NCBI GenBank assembly: GCA_016844415.1
Contig: JAENIX010000061.1
Span: 1-7,766 of the forward strand
Source: Actinomycetota bacterium
GTDB taxonomy: Bacteria; Desulfobacterota; Deferrimicrobia; Deferrimicrobiales; Deferrimicrobiaceae
Reading direction: 5' to 3'
DNA length: 7,766 bases
The translations under genes and the position numbers were made by a program. This document shows, piece by piece, positions 1 to 5,717 of the stretch. The notes under the pieces are model-generated. The model saw only the letters and a program-made list of their open reading frames with translations, was not told where the DNA came from and did no database searches. Position 1 is the stretch's first letter; each line of letters opens with the position of its first letter.

Positions 1-485
1 TGACCGACGGGAATGGGCGTACTGTGGATTTCCGGAACGCCGTTGTCATTCTAACTTCCAACATCGGTTCCCCGTGGATCCGGGAGATGGCCGGGAAGGG
101 GGAAAAGGCCATTCGCGACAGGGTGATGGAGGAACTGCGGCGCACGTTCCGCCCCGAGTTCCTGAACCGTCTCGACGAAATCATCCTTTTCCGCGAGCTT
201 GGAAAGGAGCAGCTATCAGCGATCGTGGACCTGATGATACGGGAAGTGAACGCACGGCTCGCAGAAAGGGAAATAGAGATCAGGCTGACGCCTAGGGCAA
301 AGGAGCGCCTCGCCGGCATAGGTTACGATCCGGCCTACGGCGCCAGGCCCCTGCGTCGCGCCATCCAGAAACATGTCCAGGACCCCCTCGCCGTCGCGAT
401 CCTCAAGGGTGAAATCCGCGGGAAAGACACCGTGCTGGTGGATGCGGACGACGGATCCGGATTCCGGTTCGATAAATCCGGTTGA
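1..485 (+). CDS. clpB: ATP-dependent chaperone ClpB, C-terminal end (5' truncated by window edge)
   Basis: This is the last 160 codons of ClpB (Hsp100), the hexameric cytosolic AAA+ disaggregase that works with DnaK to pull proteins out of aggregates. The reading frame begins at base 3 and is open from the window edge, so the true start lies outside. The visible part is the end of the second AAA+ module: the TDGNGRTVDFRN stretch, the sensor-1 segment (T-S-N at fragment residues 18-20), the arginine-finger motif RPEFLNR (50-56), and the sensor-2 motif YGARPLRR (112-119) in the small C-terminal domain. All are as expected for the family. The tail after sensor 2 is short, typical of ClpB rather than ClpA or ClpC, although ClpC-like proteins share these motifs. 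No terminator hairpin is visible after the stop. No heat-shock control can be judged because the 5' end is missing. Confidence 0.93.
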   Translation, partial: TDGNGRTVDFRNAVVILTSNIGSPWIREMAGKGEKAIRDRVMEELRRTFRPEFLNRLDEIILFRELGKEQLSAIVDLMIREVNARLAEREIEIRLTPRAKERLAGIGYDPAYGARPLRRAIQKHVQDPLAVAILKGEIRGKDTVLVDADDGSGFRFDKSG

Positions 486-637
486 TTCCGCCATAATCAG
501 TGGCGATCGCCAACCAGCTGATTTCATTTTCTATTATTCATCGATCAACGGATATGGCATGCTCGGACCATGGCGCTTGACAATTTGATGTCGGCGGCGT
601 ATGGTCAAACGAAAACAACGTTTGATATGAGCCCTTC
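486..637. other. Intergenic region between clpB and ispE
   Basis: This 152-base gap is clearly more AT-rich than the genes around it. It holds a perfect 12-base palindrome, TGGCGATCGCCA, at 501-512, and a strong sigma-70-like promoter at 577-605, described separately. No gene-like reading frame or Rho-independent terminator is seen. The clpB transcript must therefore end by another route or run into ispE. Confidence 0.6.
577..605 (+). promoter_or_regulatory. Predicted sigma-70 promoter for ispE
   Basis: A perfect -35 hexamer TTGACA (577-582) is followed, after exactly 17 bases, by TATGGT (600-605), which matches 4 of 6 bases of the -10 consensus. Transcription would start near 612, leaving about 26 untranslated bases before the ispE GTG. 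Its position in an AT-rich gap directly before ispE supports it. It probably drives ispE and spoVG, and possibly the tRNA. Confidence 0.6.
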
Positions 638-1453
638 GTGAACAAAACAGCCGGTTTTTCCTTTCTCGCTCCCGCCAAGATAAACGTTACCCTCAAGGTG
701 TTCGGCCGGCGCTCCGACGGGCTTCATGATATCCGTTCGGTGATGCTCCCCGTTTCCCTCTACGACGTGGTGACGGTGGATGAGGCCGGATCCGGGATCT
801 GCGTCACGGCGGACGATCCCTCCGTCCCCGTAGGCCGTTCGAACAGCTGCCACCGGGCGGCGGAGCTGTTCATGGAATGGGCTGGAGCGCCGAAAGGGGT
901 CCATATCCGAATAAGGAAGGCGATACCGTCCGAGGCCGGCCTGGGAGGCGGGAGTTCGGATGCCGCAGCGGCCTTCAGGGGGATGATGGCGCTCTCCGGG
1001 CGCGTTCCGCCCAGGGAAACGCTCATGAGGATGTCCGCGGAGGTCGGGGCGGACGTTCCTTTCTTCGACCGCCTCACGCCTGTGGAGTGGCGGGTCCCTT
1101 TCTTCACGCTGATCGTGAAGCCGGCGTTCGGGCTGTCCACCCGGGAGGGGTACGAGCGGCTCGGGCGCGCGGCGGGAAACCCTCCCTTGGAGACGGAGGT
1201 CCCCGCTTTCCTGGACTGGGAGGACGTTATCGCGGCCGTCTCGAACGATTTCGAAGCGGCGTGGAAGGATACGCATCCGGAGATCGGGACGATCAAGGGG
1301 GAGCTCCTGTCGGCGGGGGCGAAGGCGGCGGGGCTCTCCGGCAGCGGTTCGGCGGTATTCGGGTTGTTCGACAGCGCGGAGGCTGCGCACCGTGCGCGGG
1401 GGATGCTTTCGCGTGAGGACGGGCGGAAGCTGTTCGTTGCCCGAAACATCTGA
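638..1453 (+). CDS. ispE: 4-diphosphocytidyl-2-C-methyl-D-erythritol kinase IspE, with a probable internal deletion
   Basis: IspE is a cytosolic GHMP-family kinase of the MEP isoprenoid pathway. It phosphorylates the 2-hydroxyl of 4-diphosphocytidyl-2-C-methylerythritol using ATP. Visible motifs are PAKINVTLKV (residues 12-21, with the substrate-side Lys14), the glycine-rich ATP loop EAGLGGGSSDAAAA (99-112), GADVPFF (137-143, with catalytic Asp139), and the C-terminal GHMP motif GLSGSGSAVFGLF (232-244). The GTG at 638 is the only plausible start: an in-frame TGA lies at 623-625 and the homologous sequence begins a few residues later. No clear Shine-Dalgarno sequence precedes it. The oddity is that PFF (141-143) runs straight into DRLTPV (144-149). 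In family members I recall, about 12-13 residues with conserved glycines (GG-x-A ... GRG-type) lie between these segments. The protein is 271 residues against about 280-290 usually. The frame is kept, so this is a true in-frame deletion or a collapsed sequence. spoVG follows 20 bases later. Confidence 0.92.
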   Translation: MNKTAGFSFLAPAKINVTLKVFGRRSDGLHDIRSVMLPVSLYDVVTVDEAGSGICVTADDPSVPVGRSNSCHRAAELFMEWAGAPKGVHIRIRKAIPSEAGLGGGSSDAAAAFRGMMALSGRVPPRETLMRMSAEVGADVPFFDRLTPVEWRVPFFTLIVKPAFGLSTREGYERLGRAAGNPPLETEVPAFLDWEDVIAAVSNDFEAAWKDTHPEIGTIKGELLSAGAKAAGLSGSGSAVFGLFDSAEAAHRARGMLSREDGRKLFVARNI

Positions 1454-1473
1454 GAGGGAGGAGGAGGGGGGCG

Positions 1474-1775
1474 ATGGAGATCACGGAGGTCAAGGTTTAT
1501 CCCGTTTCCGAAAACGAGAAGCTGAAGGCGTATGCCACGATCATCTTCGACGACTGCTTCGTCGTGCGGGACCTGAAGATAATCGACGGCAACAACGGGC
1601 TGTTCGTCGCGATGCCGAGCAAGAAGAAGAAGGACGGCACGTACCGAAGGACGGCACGTACCGCGACACGGCCCACCCGCTCAACACCGAAACCAGGGAC
1701 ATGATCGAGGGGGCGGTCCTGGCGGAGTACGAGCGCGAGCTGCGCAAACTTGACGGCATGGTGGCCGCCCGATAA
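1474..1775 (+). pseudogene. spoVG: SpoVG family protein, frame broken by a 17-base tandem duplication
   Basis: SpoVG is a small nucleic-acid-binding regulator, first known from Bacillus sporulation but also found in many non-sporing bacteria. The start is secure: a strong purine-rich Shine-Dalgarno tract (GGAGGAGGAGGG, 1457-1468) lies just before the ATG, and the product begins MEITEVKVYPV as in the family. Residues 1-58 are native, through FVAMPSKKKKDGTYR. There an exact 17-base tandem duplication moves translation into another frame, giving 18 foreign residues and a stop at 1702-1704 (76 residues in all). The lost C-terminal part continues in the frame of the second copy: KDGTYRDTAHPLNTETRDM and on to the TAA at 1773-1775. 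Removing one copy restores a 94-residue protein of normal length. The break falls in the conserved basic segment thought to contact nucleic acid. It may be a real inactivation, a slippage variant or a sequence error; the intact second half argues that the lesion is recent or artificial. Confidence 0.88.
1630..1663 (+). repeat. Perfect 17-base tandem duplication inside spoVG
   Basis: The unit AAGGACGGCACGTACCG occurs at 1630-1646 and again, with no gap or mismatch, at 1647-1663. The period-17 tract extends one base left to 1629. It lies at the end of an AAG-repeat run encoding four lysines, a setting prone to strand slippage. As 17 is not a multiple of three, it shifts the spoVG frame. Confidence 0.97.
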
Positions 1776-1849
1776 GATTCACCGGAAAGACGGACGGGTT
1801 TTCGGCAGGGTCCTTCAGGCAGGCGGGAAGGCGGCCGGAATCCTTTCGC

Positions 1850-1920
1850 TGGGAGGTCGTCTAACGGCAGGACAGGGGCCTTTGGAGCCTCTAATGAAGG
1901 TTCGACCCCTTCCCTCCCGT
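1850..1920 (+). tRNA. tRNA-Gln (anticodon TTG)
   Basis: The sequence folds into a full cloverleaf. The acceptor 5' strand TGGGAGG (1850-1856) pairs with CCTCCCG (1913-1919). The D-arm is GTCT...GGAC (1859-1862 with 1870-1873). The anticodon stem is GGGGC/GCCTC with one G-T wobble (1875-1879 with 1887-1891), and the loop CTTTGGA has anticodon TTG at 1882-1884. The variable loop is TAAT, and the T-arm is GAAGG-TTCGACC-CCTTC (1896-1912). It reads CAA, and CAG through wobble. The 3' end is unusual: position 72 is G, giving a T1-G72 pair instead of the usual T1-A72, the next base is T rather than the expected G73, and no CCA is encoded. CCA would have to be added enzymatically. It lies 74 bases after spoVG (1776-1849 holds no gene or clear promoter), so it may be co-transcribed with ispE and spoVG. 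Confidence 0.9.
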
Positions 1921-1937
1921 TCCGATATATGTAATAT
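1920..1937 (+). promoter_or_regulatory. AT-rich element, copy A, before the first HD-GYP gene
   Basis: TTCCGATATATGTAATAT begins at the 3' edge of the tRNA and ends 11 bases before the ATG of the downstream gene. It shares TTCCGATATAT with copies in other intergenic gaps of this window. TAATAT (1932-1937) resembles a -10 box, but no good -35 is found, so whether it is a promoter or an operator is open. Confidence 0.4.
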
Positions 1938-1948
1938 GAAAACCGGGA

Positions 1949-3505
1949 ATGCCGGATGGATCTCCGGACCATGGTGTTTTAATGTCCGTTGACGTTGCCG
2001 TCCGAAGGGACCAATCAGCGTTGACCGAATCCGCCCCGGACACCGCGCACCCCGTGAAAAGCAAGCCGAAGTCGGAAACGCTTTCGAGGAAGTTCATAAT
2101 CGCCTTCTCGGCGATGTTCGTAATCCCCCTTTTCATAGCGGTGTACCTTATCATGGAGTACACCACCGGGATATCAACGGATTCGCTCCCGTTCATCGTC
2201 ATTGTCTTTTCCGTGCTCCTCCTCGGCACGGCCGGTTTTTTCATCACGCAGTCCGTGGTGAAAACCCTTATTCGAACGACCAGGGATGCGGCGGCCATAG
2301 CCGGAGGGGACATCACCCGGCGGCTGAACACCGATGCGGCGGCGGAAATCAGCGAGCTGGCCAAGAACTTCAACCGGATCACAAGCCGCCTCCAGCACAC
2401 GGTCGACAGCCTCCAGACCTCCAAGAAGCAGATGCAGTCGCTTCTGTCCCAGGTATGCTCGTCGTCCACCCAGCGCAGGGATATAACGGACATGTTCAAC
2501 GTGTTCCTGAACACGCTCCTCTCCCTGACCGGCCTGGAAACGGGCGCCATCTTCCTGATGTCCCAAGGCGACAAAACGCTTAAGATGCGGGTTTCAACGG
2601 GGATGAGCGACGAAATGAAGTCCACGGTCATTCAGGTGAGCGAGGGGGTCGCCGGGTGGGTCGCCACCAACGGGCAACCGGTGACGATCTCGGAATCGAT
2701 GCCGTGGAGGCCTACGGAGGCGCTCTCCGCGTTCGAGAAGAGCATGGCATGGTCGATCCACGTTCCGATGACGGCCGGCGGAAAAACCAGAGGCGTGATA
2801 AGCATGGGCCTCCGGAAGGGCGAGAAGGAGATCACGGGCGACGACCTTCAGATGATCCAGAACCTGGCCTCGCAGGTGGCGGTAGCCCTGGAGAACGCGG
2901 ACCTGAAGGAAAAGATGGAGAGGACGTACGTCGAGACGGTCTCGGCGCTGGCGACTGCGGTGGAAGCACGCGACCTGTATACGAGAGGCCACTCCAAGCG
3001 CGTGACGGAGTATTCCACGGCGATCGCGCGAAAAATGAATATGCCCGAATGGTTCATAAGGGACGTGGAATCCGCGGCGCTCCTGCACGACATCGGGAAG
3101 ATCGGGATACCGGACCACATTCTCCACAACACCGGTGCGTTGCCCCCGGACGGCGTGACATTCGTCCTCGGGCACCCGATCGGGGGGGAGAACATCCTTC
3201 GGCCGGTGGGCTCCCTTGCGCGCCTCTGCCCCATTGTCAGGCACCACCATGAGCGTTATGACGGCAAAGGGTACCCGGACTCCATCAGGGGGGAGGAGAT
3301 TCCGTTGGCGGCCCGCATACTGGCGGTCGCGGACAGCTTCGACGCCATGATTTCCGCCCGCGCGTACAAGCCTACCCGGACCAGGGGAGAAGCGATCGAG
3401 GAGCTGATCCGCTGCAAGGACGCCCAGTTCGATTCCGAATGCGTGGACGTATTCATCGCCTACCTCGCCGAGAATCCCGAAGCGGGCATCCTCGAGCCGG
3501 CCTGA
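1949..3505 (+). CDS. Membrane HAMP-GAF-HD-GYP protein, probable c-di-GMP phosphodiesterase
   Basis: A 518-residue signalling protein that probably degrades cyclic di-GMP at the inner membrane. In order: a polar N-terminus (1-45); two membrane helices (about 47-68 and 81-101) joined by only about 12 residues, too short for a periplasmic sensor domain; a HAMP linker (about 102-155); a coiled connector; a GAF domain (about 178-318); and an HD-GYP domain (about 325-510). Key catalytic residues are present: His348 in RGHSKRV, His380-Asp381 in LLHDIGKIGIP, His409 in GHP, HHHERYDGKGYP (432-443) and the ADSFDAM segment (461-467). One family position, usually Lys in the L-x-K segment after the HD motif, is Asn394. 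The GAF domain is the likely input sensor; its ligand is unknown. The start is uncertain: neither the ATG at 1949 nor the in-frame ATG at 1982 (residue 12) has a clear Shine-Dalgarno sequence. The gene is convergent with rarA, with 10 bases between their stops. Confidence 0.92.
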   Translation: MPDGSPDHGVLMSVDVAVRRDQSALTESAPDTAHPVKSKPKSETLSRKFIIAFSAMFVIPLFIAVYLIMEYTTGISTDSLPFIVIVFSVLLLGTAGFFITQSVVKTLIRTTRDAAAIAGGDITRRLNTDAAAEISELAKNFNRITSRLQHTVDSLQTSKKQMQSLLSQVCSSSTQRRDITDMFNVFLNTLLSLTGLETGAIFLMSQGDKTLKMRVSTGMSDEMKSTVIQVSEGVAGWVATNGQPVTISESMPWRPTEALSAFEKSMAWSIHVPMTAGGKTRGVISMGLRKGEKEITGDDLQMIQNLASQVAVALENADLKEKMERTYVETVSALATAVEARDLYTRGHSKRVTEYSTAIARKMNMPEWFIRDVESAALLHDIGKIGIPDHILHNTGALPPDGVTFVLGHPIGGENILRPVGSLARLCPIVRHHHERYDGKGYPDSIRGEEIPLAARILAVADSFDAMISARAYKPTRTRGEAIEELIRCKDAQFDSECVDVFIAYLAENPEAGILEPA

Positions 3506-3515
3506 CGACGGACTT

Positions 3516-4856
3516 CTATTTGCGGGTCCTGCGGACCGCCCCCCACCACGCCTTTAGGCGCTCCGAAATCGTCTTCTCGTATCCGGCTTCGGACGGTTCG
3601 TAGTATTTCCTGCGGCCAAGCGTTTCGGGAAAATAGTTCTCCTGGACGAAAGCGTCCGCGAAGTCGTGCGGGTATTGGTACTTCTCCCCGTAACCCAGGT
3701 CCTTCATCAGGCTGGTCGGGGCGTTGCGTAGGTGCAGGGGCACCGGGTGGCTCCCCCTGCTTTCCGCGTCCTTCATCGCCAGGCCGAATGCCGTGTACAC
3801 CCGGTTGCTTTTCGGGGCGGTGGCCAGGTACACGGCCGCATGCGCGAGCGCAAGCTCCCCTTCGGGGCTTCCAAGGACCCGATAGGCTTCGGCTGCGGCG
3901 ATGGTAAGCTGCAGGGCCCCCGGCGCGGCGTTCCCCACGTCCTCCGACGCGAAACGGATCATCCGGCGCGCGACATAAAGCGGGTCCTCGCCCGCGGACA
4001 GCATTCTCGCAAGCCAGTAAAGCGATGCGTCCGGATCGGAACCTCGCAGGCTCTTGTGGAACGCGGAGATGAGGTTGTAGTGCTCCTCCCCGTCCTTGTC
4101 GTACAGGAGCGCTTTTCTTCGCAACGCCTCTTCGGCCACCGGGACGTCGACCTGCTCGATGTTACGGTGCTCCGCGATCGCCACCGCGGCCTCCAGGGCG
4201 TTCAACGCGACCCGCGCGTCCCCGTCGGAAATCCCGACGATGTGCCTGAGCGCATCCGGCGAAATGAACCCATCCTTTTTCCCAAGTCCCCTTTCCGCAT
4301 CGGTCAGCGCCCGCCTTGCGATCGTCTCCACCTGGGCGGCGGAGAGGGGGGTGAGGACCAGGACGCGGCTGCGTGAGAGAAGCGCGTTGCGGATCTCGAA
4401 CGACGGGTTCTCGGTCGTCGTTCCGAAGAGGGTCACGGTGCCGTCCTCGACGAAGGGTAGGAGCGCGTCCTGCTGCGCCTTGTTGAACCTGTGGATCTCG
4501 TCGATGAAGAGGATCGCGGGGCGCTCCCCCGAGCGGCCGGTTTTCCTGACCTCCGAGAGTGCGTCCTTTATCTCCTTGATCCCGGAAAGAACGGCCGAGT
4601 AGGGGAGGAACACGGCGTCCGTCTCCGCGGCGATTATTCGAGCGAGCGTCGTCTTCCCGGAGCCCGGGGGGCCCCAGAAGATGAGCGATGGGAGGGGGCG
4701 GGCCGAGAGGACGGAGGACAGGAACCTCCCCTCGCCCAGTATCTCCTCCTGCCCGACGAATTCGGCCAGGGCCCTCGGGCGCATCCGGTCCGCCAGGGGC
4801 GCCCGCGGCCGCTGCGGGCCCGGGAACAAAGTGTCCGGAGGGCGGGTTGCTGTCAT
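3516..4856 (-). CDS. rarA: Replication-associated recombination protein A (RarA/MgsA, AAA+ ATPase)
   Basis: RarA is a tetrameric clamp-loader-like AAA+ ATPase that acts at stalled replication forks and single-stranded gaps. Residues visible: Walker A GPPGSGKT (62-69), Walker B ILFIDE (115-120) followed by IHRFNKAQQDALL, sensor 1 TTEN (147-150), the arginine-finger region LLSRSRV (159-165), sensor 2 GDARVALN (212-219), then the long C-terminal oligomerisation region with LYWLARMLSAGEDP and NRVYTAFG. At 446 residues it matches the usual family length. The frame stays open for another 149 codons upstream, but that extension overlaps the opposite-strand HD-GYP gene and has no RarA homology. The ATG at 4856-4854 begins directly before the conserved PLADRMRPR segment. 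A purine-rich stretch (GGAAGGGAAAGAG on the minus strand) lies before it. A GATAAT box at 4887-4882 (minus strand) could be its -10. Confidence 0.96.
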   Translation of the reverse strand: MTATRPPDTLFPGPQRPRAPLADRMRPRALAEFVGQEEILGEGRFLSSVLSARPLPSLIFWGPPGSGKTTLARIIAAETDAVFLPYSAVLSGIKEIKDALSEVRKTGRSGERPAILFIDEIHRFNKAQQDALLPFVEDGTVTLFGTTTENPSFEIRNALLSRSRVLVLTPLSAAQVETIARRALTDAERGLGKKDGFISPDALRHIVGISDGDARVALNALEAAVAIAEHRNIEQVDVPVAEEALRRKALLYDKDGEEHYNLISAFHKSLRGSDPDASLYWLARMLSAGEDPLYVARRMIRFASEDVGNAAPGALQLTIAAAEAYRVLGSPEGELALAHAAVYLATAPKSNRVYTAFGLAMKDAESRGSHPVPLHLRNAPTSLMKDLGYGEKYQYPHDFADAFVQENYFPETLGRRKYYEPSEAGYEKTISERLKAWWGAVRRTRK

Positions 4857-4872
4857 CGGTATTCTCTTTCCC

Positions 4873-4886
4873 TTCCGATATATTAT
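4873..4886 (+). promoter_or_regulatory. AT-rich element, copy B (TTCCGATATATTAT)
   Basis: The clearest copy of the shared element, preceded by a pyrimidine tract (TTCTCTTTCCC). Its last 12 bases are identical to copy D before nadK. It lies 17 bases before the rarA start and reads toward the second HD-GYP gene on the + strand; on the minus strand it supplies an ATAATATATCGGAA sequence suited to a rarA -10 region. Confidence 0.4.
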
Positions 4887-4959
4887 CCACAAGGAGAGCG
4901 CGAGAGACAGATATTTCGGGCGTGATGGACCGGAAACAAGTAAAGAATACCGCTGGATC

Positions 4960-4978
4960 TTCCGATATGTGAATTCAC
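4960..4978 (+). promoter_or_regulatory. AT-rich element, copy C, fused to a palindrome
   Basis: TTCCGATAT (4960-4968) is followed at once by the perfect palindrome GTGAATTCAC (4969-4978). It is the most diverged copy and lacks the TATTAT end. It ends 19 bases before the ATG of the second HD-GYP gene, overlapping where a promoter or operator would be expected. Confidence 0.3.
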
Positions 4979-4997
4979 TACCGATTGGAGGAGAGAA

Positions 4998-5654
4998 ATG
5001 GGCGCATCTTCCCAACCTGCCGAATGGAATGCCGCGTTCCTTGTGGGCAAGGCGTTGCTTGAAACCGTTCAGCGCCTGACGCTGGTTGCGGAGTATCGCG
5101 ACGAGGACGCCCACTCGCATTGCAGGCGGGTCCGCTACTACACTGAATTCCTCGTGAAGCAACTGGGCATTTCCGATCCCGACTCCGGCATCATGGTCTT
5201 CTCGAGCCCGATGCACGATATCGGGAAAGTCGGCACGCCCGACTCGATCCTCCTGAAGCAGGAGAAGCTGACCCCGCAGGAATTCGAGATCATAAAGACA
5301 CATACGATCATCGGGGAGAAAATCCTCGGCGGCTCAAGCAATCCTTATCTCGAGTCGGCAAGGAAGTTCGCCCTCCATCACCACGAAAGGTGGGACGGGA
5401 GCGGCTACCCGTTCGGGCTGAAAGGTGCGGACATCCCCATCGAGGGGAGGATCATGCATCTCATAGACAATTACGACGCGCTCCGGAGCAGGCGCCCCTA
5501 CAAACTTCCCTTCCCGCACGAGGATGCGGTCCGGATAATCTCGGAAGGAAACGAAATCACGGGACCGAAACACTTCGATCCCGATGTCCTCGACGTCTTC
5601 AGGTCGCACGAGAGAACCTTCCGGGAAATCTTCGAAACGCTGGGGGAAGAATAA
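4998..5654 (+). CDS. Compact HD-GYP domain protein, probable c-di-GMP phosphodiesterase
   Basis: A 218-residue soluble protein made almost wholly of one HD-GYP domain, likely a cytosolic enzyme that hydrolyses cyclic di-GMP. The start is well fixed by the Shine-Dalgarno sequence GGAGGAGAG (4987-4995) directly before the ATG. Residues 11-35 form a helix like the linker that follows the receiver domain in RpfG-type response regulators, but no receiver domain is present. Catalytic residues are intact: His39 in DAHSHCRRV, His73-Asp74 in MHDIGKVGTPD (72-82), Lys87 in SILLKQ, His102, HHHERWDGSGYP (127-138), and Asp157/Asp160 in the LIDNYDALRS segment. The C-terminus HFDPDVLDVF (192-201) is typical of the family. 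There is no signal peptide or membrane segment. With no sensor of its own, it is either constitutive, regulated by transcription, or controlled by a partner. It is transcribed divergently from rarA and ends 88 bases before nadK. Confidence 0.93.
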   Translation: MGASSQPAEWNAAFLVGKALLETVQRLTLVAEYRDEDAHSHCRRVRYYTEFLVKQLGISDPDSGIMVFSSPMHDIGKVGTPDSILLKQEKLTPQEFEIIKTHTIIGEKILGGSSNPYLESARKFALHHHERWDGSGYPFGLKGADIPIEGRIMHLIDNYDALRSRRPYKLPFPHEDAVRIISEGNEITGPKHFDPDVLDVFRSHERTFREIFETLGEE

Positions 5655-5665
5655 GTCGGTCAAAT

Positions 5666-5687
5666 CGCCGTCCGCGCCTGGACGGCG
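5666..5687 (+). terminator. Stem-loop after the second HD-GYP gene, possible terminator
   Basis: CGCCGTCC (5666-5673) and GGACGGCG (5680-5687) form a perfect 8-base-pair GC-rich stem with a 6-base loop, 11 bases after the HD-GYP stop. No T-run follows directly; a pyrimidine-rich tract begins only about 17 bases later. It may therefore be a weak terminator or an mRNA 3'-end stabiliser rather than a standard Rho-independent terminator. Confidence 0.45.
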
Positions 5688-5717
5688 GCTCCATGCGATC
5701 ACGTCTTTCTCTTTTCC

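Larger units (their letters stand above)
4857..4997. promoter_or_regulatory. Divergent control region between rarA and the second HD-GYP gene
   Basis: This 141-base gap separates two divergent starts. It contains two copies of TTCCGATAT in the same orientation (4873-4881 and 4960-4968). Each is preceded, at exactly 7 bases, by a 9-base word: CGGTATTCT at 4857-4865 and its inverse complement AGAATACCG at 4944-4952. A perfect 10-base palindrome GTGAATTCAC lies at 4969-4978, about 20 bases before the second HD-GYP start. On the minus strand GATAAT (4887-4882) is a possible rarA -10. No convincing -35 is seen on either strand. The symmetric words suggest regulator sites, but this is inference. 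Confidence 0.5.

Noticed and set aside
605..1390. Long minus-strand frame opposite ispE (261 codons).
   Set aside because: Arg/Pro-rich shadow of a GC-rich gene; ispE on the + strand has all its family motifs.
1392..1629. A separate gene starting at 1392 that contains the SpoVG C-terminal half in a continuous frame.
   Set aside because: Its first part is an out-of-frame reading of the ispE end and the spoVG start; only the part after the duplication resembles SpoVG.
1952..1967. CCGGA...TCCGG hairpin over the first HD-GYP start as a riboswitch or translation switch.
   Set aside because: A five-pair stem is too weak, with no aptamer-like conserved structure around it.
1949..3505. The sensor HD-GYP gene as part of a two-component or toxin-like new system with rarA.
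   Set aside because: Convergent layout with separate transcripts, and each protein belongs to a known family; no further partner gene is present.
3523..3538. Small GGTCC-TGC-GGACC hairpin near the convergent HD-GYP and rarA stops as a shared terminator.
   Set aside because: Only five base pairs, inside the rarA coding end, with no T-run on either strand.
4857..5303. A 149-codon N-terminal extension of the rarA frame, making a 595-residue protein.
   Set aside because: It runs antisense through the well-supported second HD-GYP gene and the divergent control region, has no RarA homology, and the ATG at 4856 gives the normal family length.
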